A stretch of DNA of 64,000 bases from Adiantum capillus-veneris. Its lineage: Eukaryota; Streptophyta; Polypodiopsida; Polypodiales; Pteridaceae. The first letter of the stretch is position 1; each line of letters opens with the position of its first letter. The notes under the pieces were generated by a model, which ran no database searches, was not told the origin of the DNA, and saw nothing but the letters and a program-made list of their open reading frames with translations. Below, piece by piece: positions 11,830-22,153 of the stretch. The position numbers and the translations under genes were made by a program. The stretch lies in NCBI GenBank assembly GCA_014529385.2, contig CM043958.1, forward strand, positions 77,314,669 through 77,378,668. The letters are read 5' to 3'.

Positions 11830-12480
11830 CTTTTCTTTTTTTGGTAAACCGATGTTTATTGATGGGAAATCTCAGCAAGAGGAAAATCCACCACAAAGAA
11901 AAGAGCATACAAACGAAGAGGGCTATGCTTCAAAAGGATGCAAGCCTAAAGAGAGCTCTAGAAACAGATGAAAAAGAGTTCAAAAGTATCTAGAGATAGG
12001 TCACCATTGTCAAAGCAGAACTGTAATGTCTGTCTCAAGGAGACCTTGAATGCAGCAAAGAGATCTGAGCAAGGTTGGCGAAACATCAACATTTACGAAG
12101 TTCCAGATACCCCAAAGTAACCAGAAGCGCACTCAAGAGAAGAAGACCTTATGAGATCCCTGGAAGACCTTATAAGCTTGTTTGTTGGAAGATTTTGAGG
12201 ATGCAAGGAATGCCTAGATGGACAAGAGTCCCCCCATGGAGTTGCTCATTCTTGTTCAGGCCCTCATGAACCCAGTGGCACAGTATGCTCTCAATGCGGT
12301 TATTTTGTTCTTTCCAGGCAAGATTGGACCAATGGGTAGACTTCTTGCTTTAATGCAAGGCAATCAATGGTGTCTACTCTGGCGCTAGAGGATTCTATGA
12401 AGTTTTGTTGGCAAGCATTGATTCCCTTGTTACCATACATATGTGGTAGTGATATGGGTGAACACACTTAGGACCGCCGG
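11830..12480 (-). mobile_element. Short 3' end of another L1-type LINE (L1-c)
   Basis: On the minus strand this ends in GAGATTTCCCATCAATAAAC followed by an A-rich tail, closely similar to the 3' end of L1-a near 6950. An (AC)n run (11810-11828) lies beyond the tail. Only weak ORF2 C-terminal coding remains, with many stops. It is a 5'-truncated copy; the right boundary near 12480, where copia-like sequence begins, is approximate. Confidence 0.5.
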
Positions 12481-12590
12481 GGCATTTTTTTCCCTCACGA
12501 GGAGGTTTTCCCCCGTGCATTGTATATACGCCCATCACTCTAGGGCTATCTTATCTTTCCATTGTACACTAAGCAATACTGCTCTCTGTT
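12481..12590 (+). other. Possible remnant of a copia LTR or leader
   Basis: The stretch contains the word pair CCTCACGAGGAGGTTTTCCC and a short AT-rich part just before the copia gag. This fits LTR or leader sequence, but no matching 3' LTR exists because a LINE replaces the copia 3' end. No primer binding site is evident. Confidence 0.3.
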
Positions 12591-13473
12591 GTGTGCCTTG
12601 AGCTTCTTCATCTTCTCCAAGTTGTGTGTTTCCCTGCAACCCTATTTCCAGGTGGGAGGGTTGCTGCGAGAGCTGTTTTGCCTACGTCTGAGCAAGCTCG
12701 TTGGGATGTTAGAGATGCGCAGGCTCATGCATTGATTGCATTATCTGTGAAGCGCACTATTATTCCTCACATTCGTTCAACTAAATCTGCAAAACAGGCT
12801 TGGGATATTCTCGTTGCTCTTTATGCAAGTCGCAATGAGGCTAAAATTGCATTGCCATGTAAAGAGCTGGAGTCGAAGATTATGCATGAGGAAGATGAAA
12901 TGGACACTTTCCTTGCTGGTATCAATAATATTAATGAGCAACTTATTTCTGTAGGTGAAGTCATTTCTAACAGTTCCCTTGTGCAAACTGTTCTTGATAC
13001 TTTGCCAGATTCTTACCAAACTTTTACTAGTATTTGGATACTTGTTGCAAGAGTCACTTTCAAAAAAAATTTGTGCTAAACAGCGTGCAGTTGAACACGT
13101 CTTTATTGTTGTTCAAAGAAAAAGTGTTAATAGCAATGTAGCCACTTCTCATGATTCTTCGGCGAGTGGAAAATCACCTGTTTCCAATGCTTCTGCCGGC
13201 AACACCTCGTCTGGGAATTCTGGTGAAAAAGGCAAAAAGAAGATATGTTGCCATTATTGTAAAGCTAACGATCACTTGATCAAACAGTATCCAAAATTGA
13301 AGGCAAAAGAGGTTAAGAAGAAGGAGGTTGGTTCCACTACAAGTCCAACTATTGTAAAGTCCTTTGTGAAAGGAGATTGTGATGCTGATGTAGATGCAGA
13401 GTGGGCTTTTAGTGCAGAGTGCATTTATGATCCTTCTGTCCATGATGCATGTATATTAGTTGTTGCGGATTGA
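12591..13473 (+). pseudogene. Copia Gag (UBN2-type) with zinc knuckle
   Basis: The first segment (to 13079) has the UBN2-family pattern with SAKQAWDILVALYASRNEAK and LDTLPDSYQTF. Near 13063 a run of eight A marks a frameshift, after which the second segment (from about 13080) carries a degenerate knuckle CCHYCKANDHLIKQY, whose last cysteine is a tyrosine. The segment ends at a TGA (13471-13473) exactly where the protease begins. Gag would build the particle. The N-terminal part normally found in this family is missing. Confidence 0.8.
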
Positions 13474-13900
13474 CATGTGTGGTACTTTGATAGTGGTGCT
13501 ACAAAGCACATTACCTCTCATCGTGACTTGTGTATCTCTCTCGAGAATGTCCCTCATGAGAATCCAGTCACTTGTGCCAACAATGCGGTGGAAAGATTGT
13601 GCTAACTGTTGCAAATGGCAATTCTTTCGCACTTGTTGATGCACTTTATGTACCTTGGATCAAGAAGAATCTTTTGTCTGTATCTGCACTTCTTAGGCTT
13701 CGTCTTGTTGTGAAATTTGTGAATGACAGATATACGGTTCATGACCTCAGTTTTTGTGATGAAATTGCTACATCTGGCATTTTATGTTGTAGAATGTATA
13801 AGCTCACTTCGTATGGCAAGTATAGGCAGAATTTCGCAAATGCAATTGTGGATTCAAAGGTTGTTTCAGATGCAAAACTTTGACATGCACGTTTTAGGCA
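13474..13900 (+). pseudogene. Copia aspartic protease
   Basis: Directly after the TGA at 13471 the sequence encodes HVWYFDSGATKHIT, with the active-site triplet DSG in the usual WYxDSGATxHIT context. A frameshift near 13590 leads into IVLTVANGNSFALVDALYVP and KKNLLSV, the typical flap and C-terminal blocks. The TGA replaces the residue just before the protease. Activity would mature the polyprotein. Two breaks make it non-functional. Confidence 0.8.
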
Positions 13901-15188
13901 TCTGAATTTTGCTAATTTGCTGCGTTTGCAGAAATCTGATATGGTTGCTTCTTTGCCGTCTCTTGAAGCACCTATGAAGCATGTTTCTGAAGGTTGTATT
14001 TTGGATAAGATGCAGCATTTGAAGTTTCGAAAGGATGGTTCACTAAGGGCTACATGCAGGTTGCAACTTGCAACTTGTGCATAGTGATATTTGTGGGCCT
14101 ATGCAAACTCCGTCCTTGGGAGATTACCCTTACTTCGTGACTTTCATTGATGATTACTCTAGGCATGCATGGGTGTATCCGCTTAAAGCTAAGTCCAAAG
14201 TGTTCATATGCTTCAAGCAATTTCTGGCTATGGTTGAAAATGTCTCAAAATGTACTATGGGTACCCTCCGTTCAGATCGAGGGGGGGAATATATGTCTCA
14301 TGAGTTTAATGCATTTCTAGCTAGTCGTGGGATAAAATACCAATATACAGTGCCATATACACCTCAGCAAAATGGTGTTGCTGAAAGGAAGAAGAGGTCG
14401 TTATTACGGAGATGGCACGATGTATAGTCAAGAGTCAAGCTTTGCCACATTCGTTTTGGCTTGAGGCCATCATGTGTGCCACTTATGTACTCAACAGGTG
14501 TGCTACGAAAGCTTTGCAGTCTATGACTCCTTATGAAGCATGGAATGATAGAAAGCCATCTATTTATCACATACGCGTTTTTGGTTGTTTGGCTTATGTC
14601 TTGGTGCCACAAACGCATTGCAAAAAATTGGATGATAAGGTTGTCAAGTGCATTTTTGTTGGTTATAGTGCTGAAAGCAAAGGTTACAGGTTGTACCATC
14701 CGCAAATGCAATGCAGAAAATTAGATGAGGTTATACCATCCACAAACGAAGCGTATCTTGGTTTCACGTGATGTTGTGTTTGTGGAAGATTCTGTTCCGC
14801 CTTTGCTGTCATGTACTAGAGACATGTAAGCTCACAGGACATTTATGAAAGTTTCTTGCCTCTTTTTAGTGGTGGAAACTTTAATGTAAATTCCAATGAG
14901 GTAAATGTACAGCCTATGGGGGTTTCTAAAAATGCTACGGATCAGCCTATTACTTATGCAGATGTACTTGATGCGGAAAGGGCTGAGAATGAGCAGGCTA
15001 GAGGTATGTCAAAATGGTTGGTGCATACTTTGCATGATAGTAAATTGGATGCACCTTTGTCTAGTCATACTCGTTCGGGTTCTCGCCATGTATCTTATGC
15101 ATCAGATTGCTATACTTTGGCTGCTTCTAGCTTATGTGATATAGAGGAACCTCTGTCTTTTGATGAAGCACAAAATTCAGAAAATTGA
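13884..15188 (+). pseudogene. Copia integrase with GAG-pre-integrase part
   Basis: HARFRHLNFANLLRLQKSDM is the pre-integrase zinc region; its expected second cysteine pair is damaged. The catalytic core (14068-14410) keeps all three acidic residues, in LVHSDICGPM, LRSDRGGEYM and QQNGVAERKK, and the FVTFIDDYSRHAWVY block. A frameshift near 14410 leads to 14412-14771 with FGCLAYVLVP and CIFVGYSAESKGYRLY. A short direct repeat near 14690-14755 disturbs the frame again. Downstream (14856-15188) is the variable linker to RT. The enzyme would insert cDNA into the genome. Confidence 0.8.
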
Positions 15189-16134
15189 ATGGCTGCCATG
15201 CAATCAGAATATGATGCACTTTCAGAAAATGACACATTGACTTTATGTGATTTGCCTCCTGGAAAAAAGGCCATCGGTATGAAGTGGGTTAACAAGTTGA
15301 AACGTAAGCCGGATGCTGAGATTGATCGCTATAATGCTCGACTTGCTGCAAAAGGTTATGCACAACAGAAAGGCATAGATTATGAAGAGACTTTCGCTCC
15401 CACTTGTCGTATGGCTACTGTATGTTTTCTATGTGCATTGGCAGCTCATTTTGGATGAGATGTACATCAATTAGACATTGTTATTGTTTTCTTGAATGGT
15501 GACATATTTGAGGAAGTTTATGTAACGCAGCCTCGCCGTTTTGTGAAGAAAGGATAAGAGGATAAAGTGTGTAAATGTAATAAAGCCTTGTATGGGTTGA
15601 AGCAGTCTCCTCGTGCTTGGTATGATAAAACAATAACAATTAGACATTGTTATTGTTTTCTTGAATGGTGACATATTTGAGGAAGTTTATGTAACGCAGC
15701 CTCGCCGTTTTGTGAAGAAAGGATAAGAGGATAAAGTGTGTAAATGCAATAAAGCCTTGTATGGGTTGAAGCAGTCTCCTCGTGCTTGGTATGATAAAGC
15801 TGACATTCGTTTGGTCAAATGAGGCTTTCATAACAATCCAACAGAAAGCACTTTGTATGTAAAGCATGAGGGTGATGTACTTCTCATTGTTGTTCTATAT
15901 GTGGATGATTTGTTGATCACTGATCCGAATGAAACACATATTGCTAAATCTAAGGTTGATTTGAATGCTACTTTCAAAATGAAAGATTTAGGGATGTTGC
16001 ATCATTACTTGGGCATACAGTTTAAGCAGTGTGATGGTGGGATTGCCTTGTCTCAAACACGTTACATAGAGACATTGCTAAGTTTGGACTTGAGGATTGC
16101 AAACCTATTGCCACTCCAATGGAAACAGGTTTGA
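15189..16134 (+). pseudogene. Copia reverse transcriptase
   Basis: The N-terminal part (15189-15458) has IGMKWVNKLKRKPD and RLAAKGYAQQKGIDYEETFA. The motif A region (QLDIVIVFLNGDI) and YGLKQSPRAWYDK are encoded twice because of a tandem duplication at 15468-15798. The catalytic motif VLYVDDLLIT lies in 15853-16134, followed by DLGMLHHYLGIQ. In-frame stops at 15456 and inside each duplicated unit (KKG-stop-EDK) inactivate it. Confidence 0.85.
15468..15798 (+). repeat. Tandem duplication inside copia RT, 162-bp units
   Basis: Units 15468-15629 and 15637-15798 are nearly identical and separated by the 7-bp filler ACAATAA, so the period is 169 bp. Both encode the motif A to YGLKQSPRAW part of RT. 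As 169 is not a multiple of three, the duplication breaks the frame. Confidence 0.92.
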
Positions 16135-16146
16135 AGTTGAGTCTTC

Positions 16147-16721
16147 ATGATGCTGGTGATCCTGCCGATGTCACTCTTTACCAAATGCCTTATTTATGTA
16201 TGCAATACGAGGCCGGTTATTCAGTTTGCAGTCTCACAGGTCATCAGATTTATGCATAGCCTAGGGTCTAAGCATTGGCAGGCTGTTAAGCGGATCTTTC
16301 TCTACTTGAGTGGCACTTTACATCTTGGATTGTTTTATCCCAAGGGGGGGTCATTGCCCCCAGATTTACATGCTTTTTGGCACTCAGATCGGACTGGTTG
16401 TTATGACACACGAGTGTCTACAAGTGGTTTTGTTTCATGCTCTACAGTTTATGCATATCGTGGTTGAGCAAGAAGCAACCTAATGTGGCCACTTCCAGTT
16501 GTGAGGCTGAGTACAAGGTAGTCTTCACAACTACGGTTGAGTGTGTGTGGCTCAGACGCCTTATGGCTGATTTGGGTGTTAGACAGGGCACTGCCAACAT
16601 CATCTACACTGACAGTCAAAGCACATTTGCAGTTGCAAGTAACCTAGTTTTTCATGCTCGCACAAAGCACATTGAGGTGCATTATAACTATGTCAAGGAG
16701 AGACTCTCAGCAGCAATTTGA
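16147..16721 (+). pseudogene. Copia RNase H and RT connection
   Basis: The first segment (to 16467) has the connection block LGSKHWQAVKRIFLYLSGTL and the D-containing HAFWHSDRTGCYDTR. The second (16437-16721) has SSCEAEYKVV (catalytic E), IYTDSQSTFAVAS (D) and FHARTKHIEVHYNYVKERL. The normal C-terminal tail after VKERL is missing because LINE sequence follows. It would remove RNA from RNA-DNA hybrids. A frameshift near 16440 splits it. Confidence 0.85.
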
Positions 16722-16768
16722 ATGTCCTGAGCTTAACTTGCAACCTCCTCCTTTAGCTGTTCTAGAGC

Positions 16769-17100
16769 TTGTTGTTCCTAATGAGAAAGAGGTCTCCTCC
16801 AACCCTCCTTGGGGCTGCTACCTTGCTCGTTACTCCACCTTTGGATAAAGGCAAAGTCAAATCGGACAGTTCCCCAAACACTCTGAGCAAGGAAAGATTG
16901 TGGATTTGGGTGGAGGATCTCCTTGGGAGACTCCTAGGTGGTACATTCTTACAGAGATGTAGTGCTCATGTGGCTTCTTCATCCTCTATAGGCTTTCCTT
17001 CCTCTGATGCGGGCCTGCAAGATGTTGTAGTCACAAACCGCGACCTGTCGTTGTTGATGTGCCATCAACTTAGTCCATCCTTCCTTTGTTTTGTACATAT
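16769..17100 (+). pseudogene. ORF1 tail of L1-b
   Basis: Only the basic, low-complexity end of ORF1 is left, with KGKVKSDSSPNTLSKERLW resembling KGKAKMADCIDGWQTPKK of L1-a. The knuckle and DUF4283-like parts are absent, so the copy is 5'-truncated inside ORF1. No function can remain. Confidence 0.4.
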
Positions 17101-17106
17101 CTCTCG

Positions 17107-17963
17107 AATGCATAGTTGTGTTAACTGCATTTCATACAATATGGGTGGGTTATGTAACTTTGCTACGTGGAGATTAACCTAGCACTATGTACATACATGT
17201 AAGGAAGATATTGTTATTTTGGAAGAGCACAATCATGCTCATATTTTGTGGGCTACTGGATAACATACGCTAGTTTGATAGGCTTCTCTGGTGTTTTGAT
17301 AATGGTTAGGCATGAGCTGCAACCAATCCTAGCGTACAATCATCTGTTGGTTGTTGGATGGTAGTTCAATGTATGATCAACGGCCACATTTATGACTATG
17401 GTGGGATCTACGCGCATACACCCTCAGGGCAACGGGCTACATTGTGGTGTGCTATGTGTTCCTATTCATGGCTCTCCAATGCTTTTCTTTGTGGTGATTT
17501 TAACAATGCGCCCACGTCATTCACACACGTTGGGTGTGGAATTGCAGGATTGGACAGATCTCATGGCATGCACTCAAATGTTGGATTTGTGGAGCTTTTT
17601 GCATCCGGATGTTTCTGAGGACACTTTTCAGCATAACGCTCAATCTTCGTGTCATGCATGTTTAGATCGGTGGTATGTCCTCAATATGCAACAATATGAT
17701 GAGTTTGTGTGGGAGATGTGCCTTGACCACACCTTGCTGCTGTCAGATTATGTCCCTGTTCTGACGACTATGCGTTTTAGGTGTTTGCGCAGAGATCAGC
17801 CTCTCTCTAGGAAATGTTTGCTACACATCAACAATGCTTACCTCTCGCATGACACATTTCGCGAGATGATTCATCATGTTATTCCCCCACGGCTCGCCCA
17901 AATGCAGCTGATCCTGATGTTGCTTGGTATCGTTTCATCATGCAAGTGCAAAGTGTGATTGAG
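17107..17963 (+). pseudogene. L1-b ORF2: APE-type endonuclease part
   Basis: ISYNMGGLCNFATWRLT is the start of the endonuclease, matching TDNVRGLCNHDKWK in L1-a. The blocks DIVILEEHNHAH (catalytic E), FLCGDFNNAPTS (D and N), LDRWYVLNMQQYDEFVW and LLLSDYVPV follow. The usual SDH triplet is SDY here, a likely loss of the catalytic histidine. Stops occur near 17182 and frames switch near 17600. The domain would nick the target DNA to start reverse transcription. Confidence 0.75.
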
Positions 17964-18149
17964 GATTATGGCAAGTGCTACATGCATCAGTCAGTTGGGG
18001 ATGTTGAGGATGCCAAGTATATTTATCAAAAGATCCAACTTTTGGTTGATACGCGCCCATTGACCAAATGTGAATTGACTTTCAAGCTCGTGTACATCTG
18101 CAACATAATAACAAACGCAAACTAGATAAATGGGAGATTCGCGTTCGAC

Positions 18150-19420
18150 ATAAATCGTTTGTGGATAAAGGATGTTACTCGAAATAGTGTTTTAAGCACC
18201 TACACCACTCGAGGGCCTCTCAAACCATCAAGAAGGTTATGCTTCAATCAGGCTCTTGGAAAGCCTCTAAAAGTGAGCTTGCCGATGCCATGGTTTCACA
18301 CTGTATTCGTTGCTCCTCCTCCAGTTTCTCTTGAAACTCATCATGCACGCCACCTTTTGTTATCTACAATGCATGCCATTCTCTCACCTTGAGATGCACA
18401 AGTATTTGAGGTGACTTTACGGAAAATGAATCATACTCACTGTTGCTTGCTCTCGACTGATGGTGTTCCCCTGATTGGGACGGGCTCACTATGGAATTTT
18501 TCATCTCCTTTTGGAGCCCTTAAAAAGGCCTTTACTCTACATGATGAATGTTCTTTGGACTAAGCAAGCCTTGCCATTATCTTGTAAGGAAGGCTTGCGG
18601 AAATTACTATCCAAGCAGGCACTTTGTGAGCATTTCTCTCGTTGGCCGTGATCACTCTTATGCCAGTCATATATAAAATATTGGCAAAAATGATTGTACA
18701 TCGCATCAAGGAGCCTCTTCTTGTGGGTCATCCGGCTTAGTATGGCCTCATCCCTTATCACCAGATCATGGACAATTTGGATAATGCTCTAATTGGAATG
18801 GAATATGCCAAATATACTCAGCAAAATGTACTCGTGATGCAGGTAGACATTGAAAAATCCTTTGATACGGTGCAGTGGGACTTCATTGCCGACACAATCC
18901 AGGCATTGGAGAGTTGACTTGCCCTTGGCCATTGGGATGTTCTGTCAGGCAAGGTTGCCCCCTCAGTGCTTTATTATATGTCATTGCCACTCACCCCTTG
19001 TTGTTGCATTTGGATCATGTGACTTCGCTTGGTCATCTTCACGGATTGCAATTACCCTCTGAGAATGACTCCTAAGTGCTTTATTATATGTCATTGCTAC
19101 TCACCCCTTGTTGTTGTATTTGGATCATGTGACTTCGCTTGGTCATCTTCACGGATTGCAATTACCCTCTGGGAATGACTCTATTGGGCAGGCTTATGCT
19201 TGTTCATGCCTTAGTATAACGAGGATGACATGCTTGAGATCATGCAAGCACTAGATATGTTTCGACTTGCGGCAGGCCTTAAGGTCAATTTCAGAAAATC
19301 TAAACTTCTGTCTCTTAATGCACACGAATGGCACCGTCTTCTGTGCCCCAGGGATATTTGTGATCGGCATGTGATTGCCAGGCACTTAGGATACTTGAAA
19401 GTCAAATTGCAGTATTGAAA
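18150..19420 (+). pseudogene. L1-b ORF2: reverse transcriptase part
   Basis: Readable blocks are GLIPYHQIMDNLDNALIGME and LVMQVDIEKSFDTVQWDFI (motif A with its D), then CSVRQGCPLSALLYVIATHP (motif B) and KVNFRKSKLLSLNA (motif D). The sequence between motif A and B is shortened, and the YADD block is not readable, lying next to a 110-bp tandem duplication. The region is heavily broken. The insertion of the MITE at 19475 follows. Confidence 0.7.
18965..19184 (+). repeat. 110-bp tandem duplication in L1-b RT
   Basis: Units 18965-19074 and 19075-19184 are nearly identical, differing at a few bases. Each encodes the motif B downstream part (ALLYVIATHPLLLHLDHVTS). The period of 110 shifts the frame. 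The paralogue L1-a shows no such duplication. Confidence 0.9.
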
Positions 19421-19474
19421 ACTGCCCACCTGGCCATTACAAGTTTGTCTCAGAATAGTCTAGAGCATGATGAT

Positions 19475-19821
19475 CATAGCAGCTACGGTACGGGACTGGA
19501 CGTTTAATACGCGGTGTACAATACGCGTACTAGACGTATTTTTGAGAATCAAAAATAAAATACGTCAACTTTTTTAGATATGATACTTCAATAAGAACAA
19601 ATGAAGGAGTTCATGGACCTCCTCAATGACTTTTCAATATTTAGCCATAGCATACATAAACAAGCACCATGAAGCTCTAAAACACAACTGATCAATTAGA
19701 AAAAGACACATGTTTTGAGCAAAAAAACGTTAGAATAGAAAACGTTATGAGACGTATTGTATACGTTTCAATATGGGACGTCGTTTATTCTAAATAAAAT
19801 ACGCGTATTTTAGCTGCTATG
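19475..19821. mobile_element. 347-bp hAT-like MITE with 8-bp target duplication
   Basis: The element starts CATAGCAGCTA and ends with its reverse complement TAGCTGCTATG. It is flanked by perfect 8-bp copies ATGATGAT at 19467-19474 and 19822-19829. An 8-bp duplication and a short imperfect inverted repeat are typical of hAT-derived MITEs. Subterminal regions on both sides are rich in ACGTAT and TACGCGTA words, like hAT transposase-binding repeats. No coding capacity exists. The LINE paralogue L1-a (near 8320-8370) reads through the corresponding place without it, which supports a real insertion. Confidence 0.88.
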
Positions 19822-19848
19822 ATGATGATGGCCTATGTTTATTTCTAG

Positions 19849-21156
19849 TTGCCGTTGTTGCATTGGCCACATCCTCATCTCACATTGCTTATTTCTGCTA
19901 TTCTATCCCATTTGTGGCGCACTAGTTCCCTCAAAAAAGGTCTCCGTTTGCTGTCAATGGAGAAACTTTGCACTGTGACACGTTTTGAGGGGCTGAACAT
20001 TTTGGACCTTCGTTGCCACAATCTTGCCAGGAAGGCCATGTTGTTACCTACTCTTGTGCAACAGTCGCAGCCATGGACATTCATGATTGCCTCGCTGTGT
20101 CAGCATGTTACCACCTCCTCCTTTGGTCATGGGAAGACGTCCCTCTGGGAGATTGCATTTGGCAAGATGGTTGGAAATATTCCTGGTTGTTCACTTACCT
20201 CTAGTTTACTCGTTGCTTGGAAAGTCGTGACGGCTCATCTTTCATGGGATGGTAGACAACCACCAGAAGGGAATTTCTTGCGCTTGGAAAGCATCCGCAG
20301 GAGTATGGCATTCCCTCTTACTCTTGTTGACAGGTCGCCTCTCCAAGCTTACTTCCTTTCATGCCGTGGCATACGCACGGTGGATGATGTAGTTCGCACG
20401 TCTAGAAATATGCTTTGTTTTTACCAGGCAGTTGCACGGGCGTGCATTATCATCAGATTTGGAGCAAGCTTGAGCGCATGCTGGCTAATCTCATGGCTGT
20501 TCCACCACTGGCCGATAAATGTTGTACATCGGATTGGGATGTATTGGACATAACTTTTGTAGCCATTTCTGCCCGCAAACTTTATGCTTCTCTTCTGCCT
20601 GAATCTTGTGGCTGACCACTGTAATGCGCTATGGTCGTTGCATAACTCTGAGCAATGGTGGCGAAAGGCTCTCAGTGCGATTTGGAAGAGCCATTTGCCT
20701 TTGAAGGAATGTCTATTTCTATGGCACTGTTTGCTGGAAGCTCTCCCTGTTGGCACTCTCCTTAGTGCCTATCACATTAGCTCCTCTCACTGTGTCAGAT
20801 GTTCAGCTTGTGATGAGACTGTCAGTCATTTGCTTTGGGATTGTTGCGTTACAAGGGCCTTCCTAGACCACATATCAGCCTGTATGCACCTCCGTCTTCT
20901 TCAGCAATCTTTCACAAAGCGTTCTGGGCTTTCGCTATTCTCCCGACTGCCCTTCAACAATATACGATCTTCTTTACCTGGGTCAGATTTTGGTCTCTAT
21001 GGTCTTTGTGGCACCAACATAATTTTCTCATGTTCCATCAGCATGATGCGGATCCCTTTCCTTCGTTCCAAGATTTCACTTAGGCAATCCTTACATTTTG
21101 CACTCGATCTTGCCTTCGCATCACAGAACACTTTTGTGTTCTCCCTTTGTATCTGA
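19849..21156 (+). pseudogene. L1-b ORF2: C-terminal region with zf-RVT domain
   Basis: The 234-residue segment from 19849 (PLLHWPHPHL..., KKGLRLLSMEKLCT, GLNILDLRCHNLARKAML) matches the L1-a segment at 8349-7924 closely. The second segment (20584-21156) has WKSHLPLKECLFLWHCLLEA and VRCSACDETVSHLLWDCCV, the zf-RVT zinc-binding motif. A frameshift near 20460 separates them. This end of ORF2 is thought to help bind the RNA. Confidence 0.8.
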
Positions 21157-21232
21157 TCTTTCTGATGGGTTTTCCTTGCTTTGAGGTTTCCCATTTGTAA
21201 ATTAATTTTAAGATTTACAAAAATAATAAATA

Positions 21233-21598
21233 AGTGCTTCTACTCACTACTCTAACAAAAAGAAAGTGTTTGAGGTAAATATCTTGACATGAGGGAGAAG
21301 GAGAAGGTACAATAATGAAGGACACAAGGTCTCTAAAAGGGACTTCAGTATGGATCTTATATGAACTCATCCTGCTGCAGCAAAAGAATAGAGCTGCCGA
21401 GCTAGCAAAAGTCAGAGATGCAAGGAAAGTGGCAAGGGCAGTTTACAAAGGGGACAAAGAAATTGTCAAAGAGTTTATAAATTCACCATCAAATGTAACG
21501 TCAACATTGTCTCATCCCCCATATTTATAAATGTGGTGATTTTGTTGTATAACATCTCTCTCCTGTGCCATAAGAGATCCCTAGAAGCTATTTGTACT
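21233..21598. other. Unassigned spacer with a small ORF
   Basis: The plus strand has an open frame at 21315-21530 (71 residues) rich in K, R, A and E, with KNRAAELAKVRDARKVARAV, which would be helical. I do not recognise it and see no second copy. It may be chance or a remnant. Nothing else is evident. Confidence 0.3.
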
Positions 21599-21768
21599 TT
21601 TTTTTTTTTTGCTTTCTATGGCAAGATACCTGGAATAGAATGCAACCATCAGATGCACTTGATTTCTCCTCTAGGTCGACTTCAGCCTCAACATTGATAT
21701 ATCCTTTCTCTCTTTGCATGACCAATAGAGCAACAATGTAGCTATGTAACTCATCAGCATATAGCAAC
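21599..21768 (-). mobile_element. Short poly(A)-ended fragment with a LINE-TC word at its start
   Basis: Read on the minus strand, it begins near 21768 with CATTGTTGCTATATGCTGAT, nearly identical to the LLLYADD codons of LINE-TC, and ends in a run of about 13 A (T at 21599-21611). The intervening coding does not match LINE-TC. It may be a chimeric retrocopy, or the continuation of copy A beyond the insertion at 21769-22153. Confidence 0.35.
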
Positions 21769-22153
21769 AATGTCGCTCATCAGGATGGTTGGAGGCGTAT
21801 GGAGAAGCATACCCACACACTCAGCCGGGCAAGAGACGACATTCTGGGAGCATGCCCCAGAACAGTTCGTATGATGAGGAGTGCAGAGAGATGAGAGCCC
21901 AGCTTCAGAGAAATCTTCTTTTAGGAGTCATCACTTACAGACAGTCTCGGATTGCTTTCCGACGCCTTGTGCAACAGAAGAAGCGAGCTTACCTAGCTCA
22001 GATGGAGCGAGACTTATATCAGTTGTTCTTGAGTAGGGACTCAGGAGACGCCCTACTCGCGACCTGCTGGAGAAAAGCCCTCTAGGCCATCAACAGCAGC
22101 AGCACTTCGCACATTGTCATCTCATGCCTTCAACCTTCAGTCGCGCGCAAGTA
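21769..22153 (+). mobile_element. Inverted LINE-TC fragment inside the RT of copy A
   Basis: Between 21803 and 22056 the plus strand encodes SMPQNSSYDEECREMRAQLQ, GVITYRQSRIAFRRLV and KRAYLAQMERDLYQLFLSRD, the linker between endonuclease and RT of LINE-TC. Copy A and all other copies are on the minus strand. The flanking bases up to 22153 are not recognised. On the two sides lie the two halves of the RT motif C region (WIPLL and LYAD). Copy A has its own version of this linker near 23056-23240, so this is an extra inverted piece. Confidence 0.65.

Larger units (their letters stand above)
12591..16721 (+). mobile_element. Ty1/copia retrotransposon, decayed, ends cut
   Basis: The plus strand reads gag, protease, integrase, reverse transcriptase, RNase H in that order, which defines copia. 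All domains have recognisable motifs. The first residues of Gag and both LTRs are not seen. At the right the RNase H reading frame ends in VKERLSAAI near 16721 and L1-b sequence starts, so the 3' LTR was lost or displaced by the LINE. Frameshifts and stops occur in every domain. Confidence 0.9.
16722..21232 (+). mobile_element. L1-type LINE, copy L1-b, with a MITE inside
   Basis: The plus strand carries an ORF1 tail, endonuclease, RT and the C-terminal zf-RVT region, then ends GAGGTTTCCCATTTGTAAAT and an A-rich tail near 21230. It aligns with the inverse-oriented L1-a throughout ORF2. Its left end abuts the copia RNase H, suggesting insertion into copia with loss of the copia 3' part. The copy holds a 110-bp tandem duplication and a 347-bp MITE, and it has many stops. 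Confidence 0.8.
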
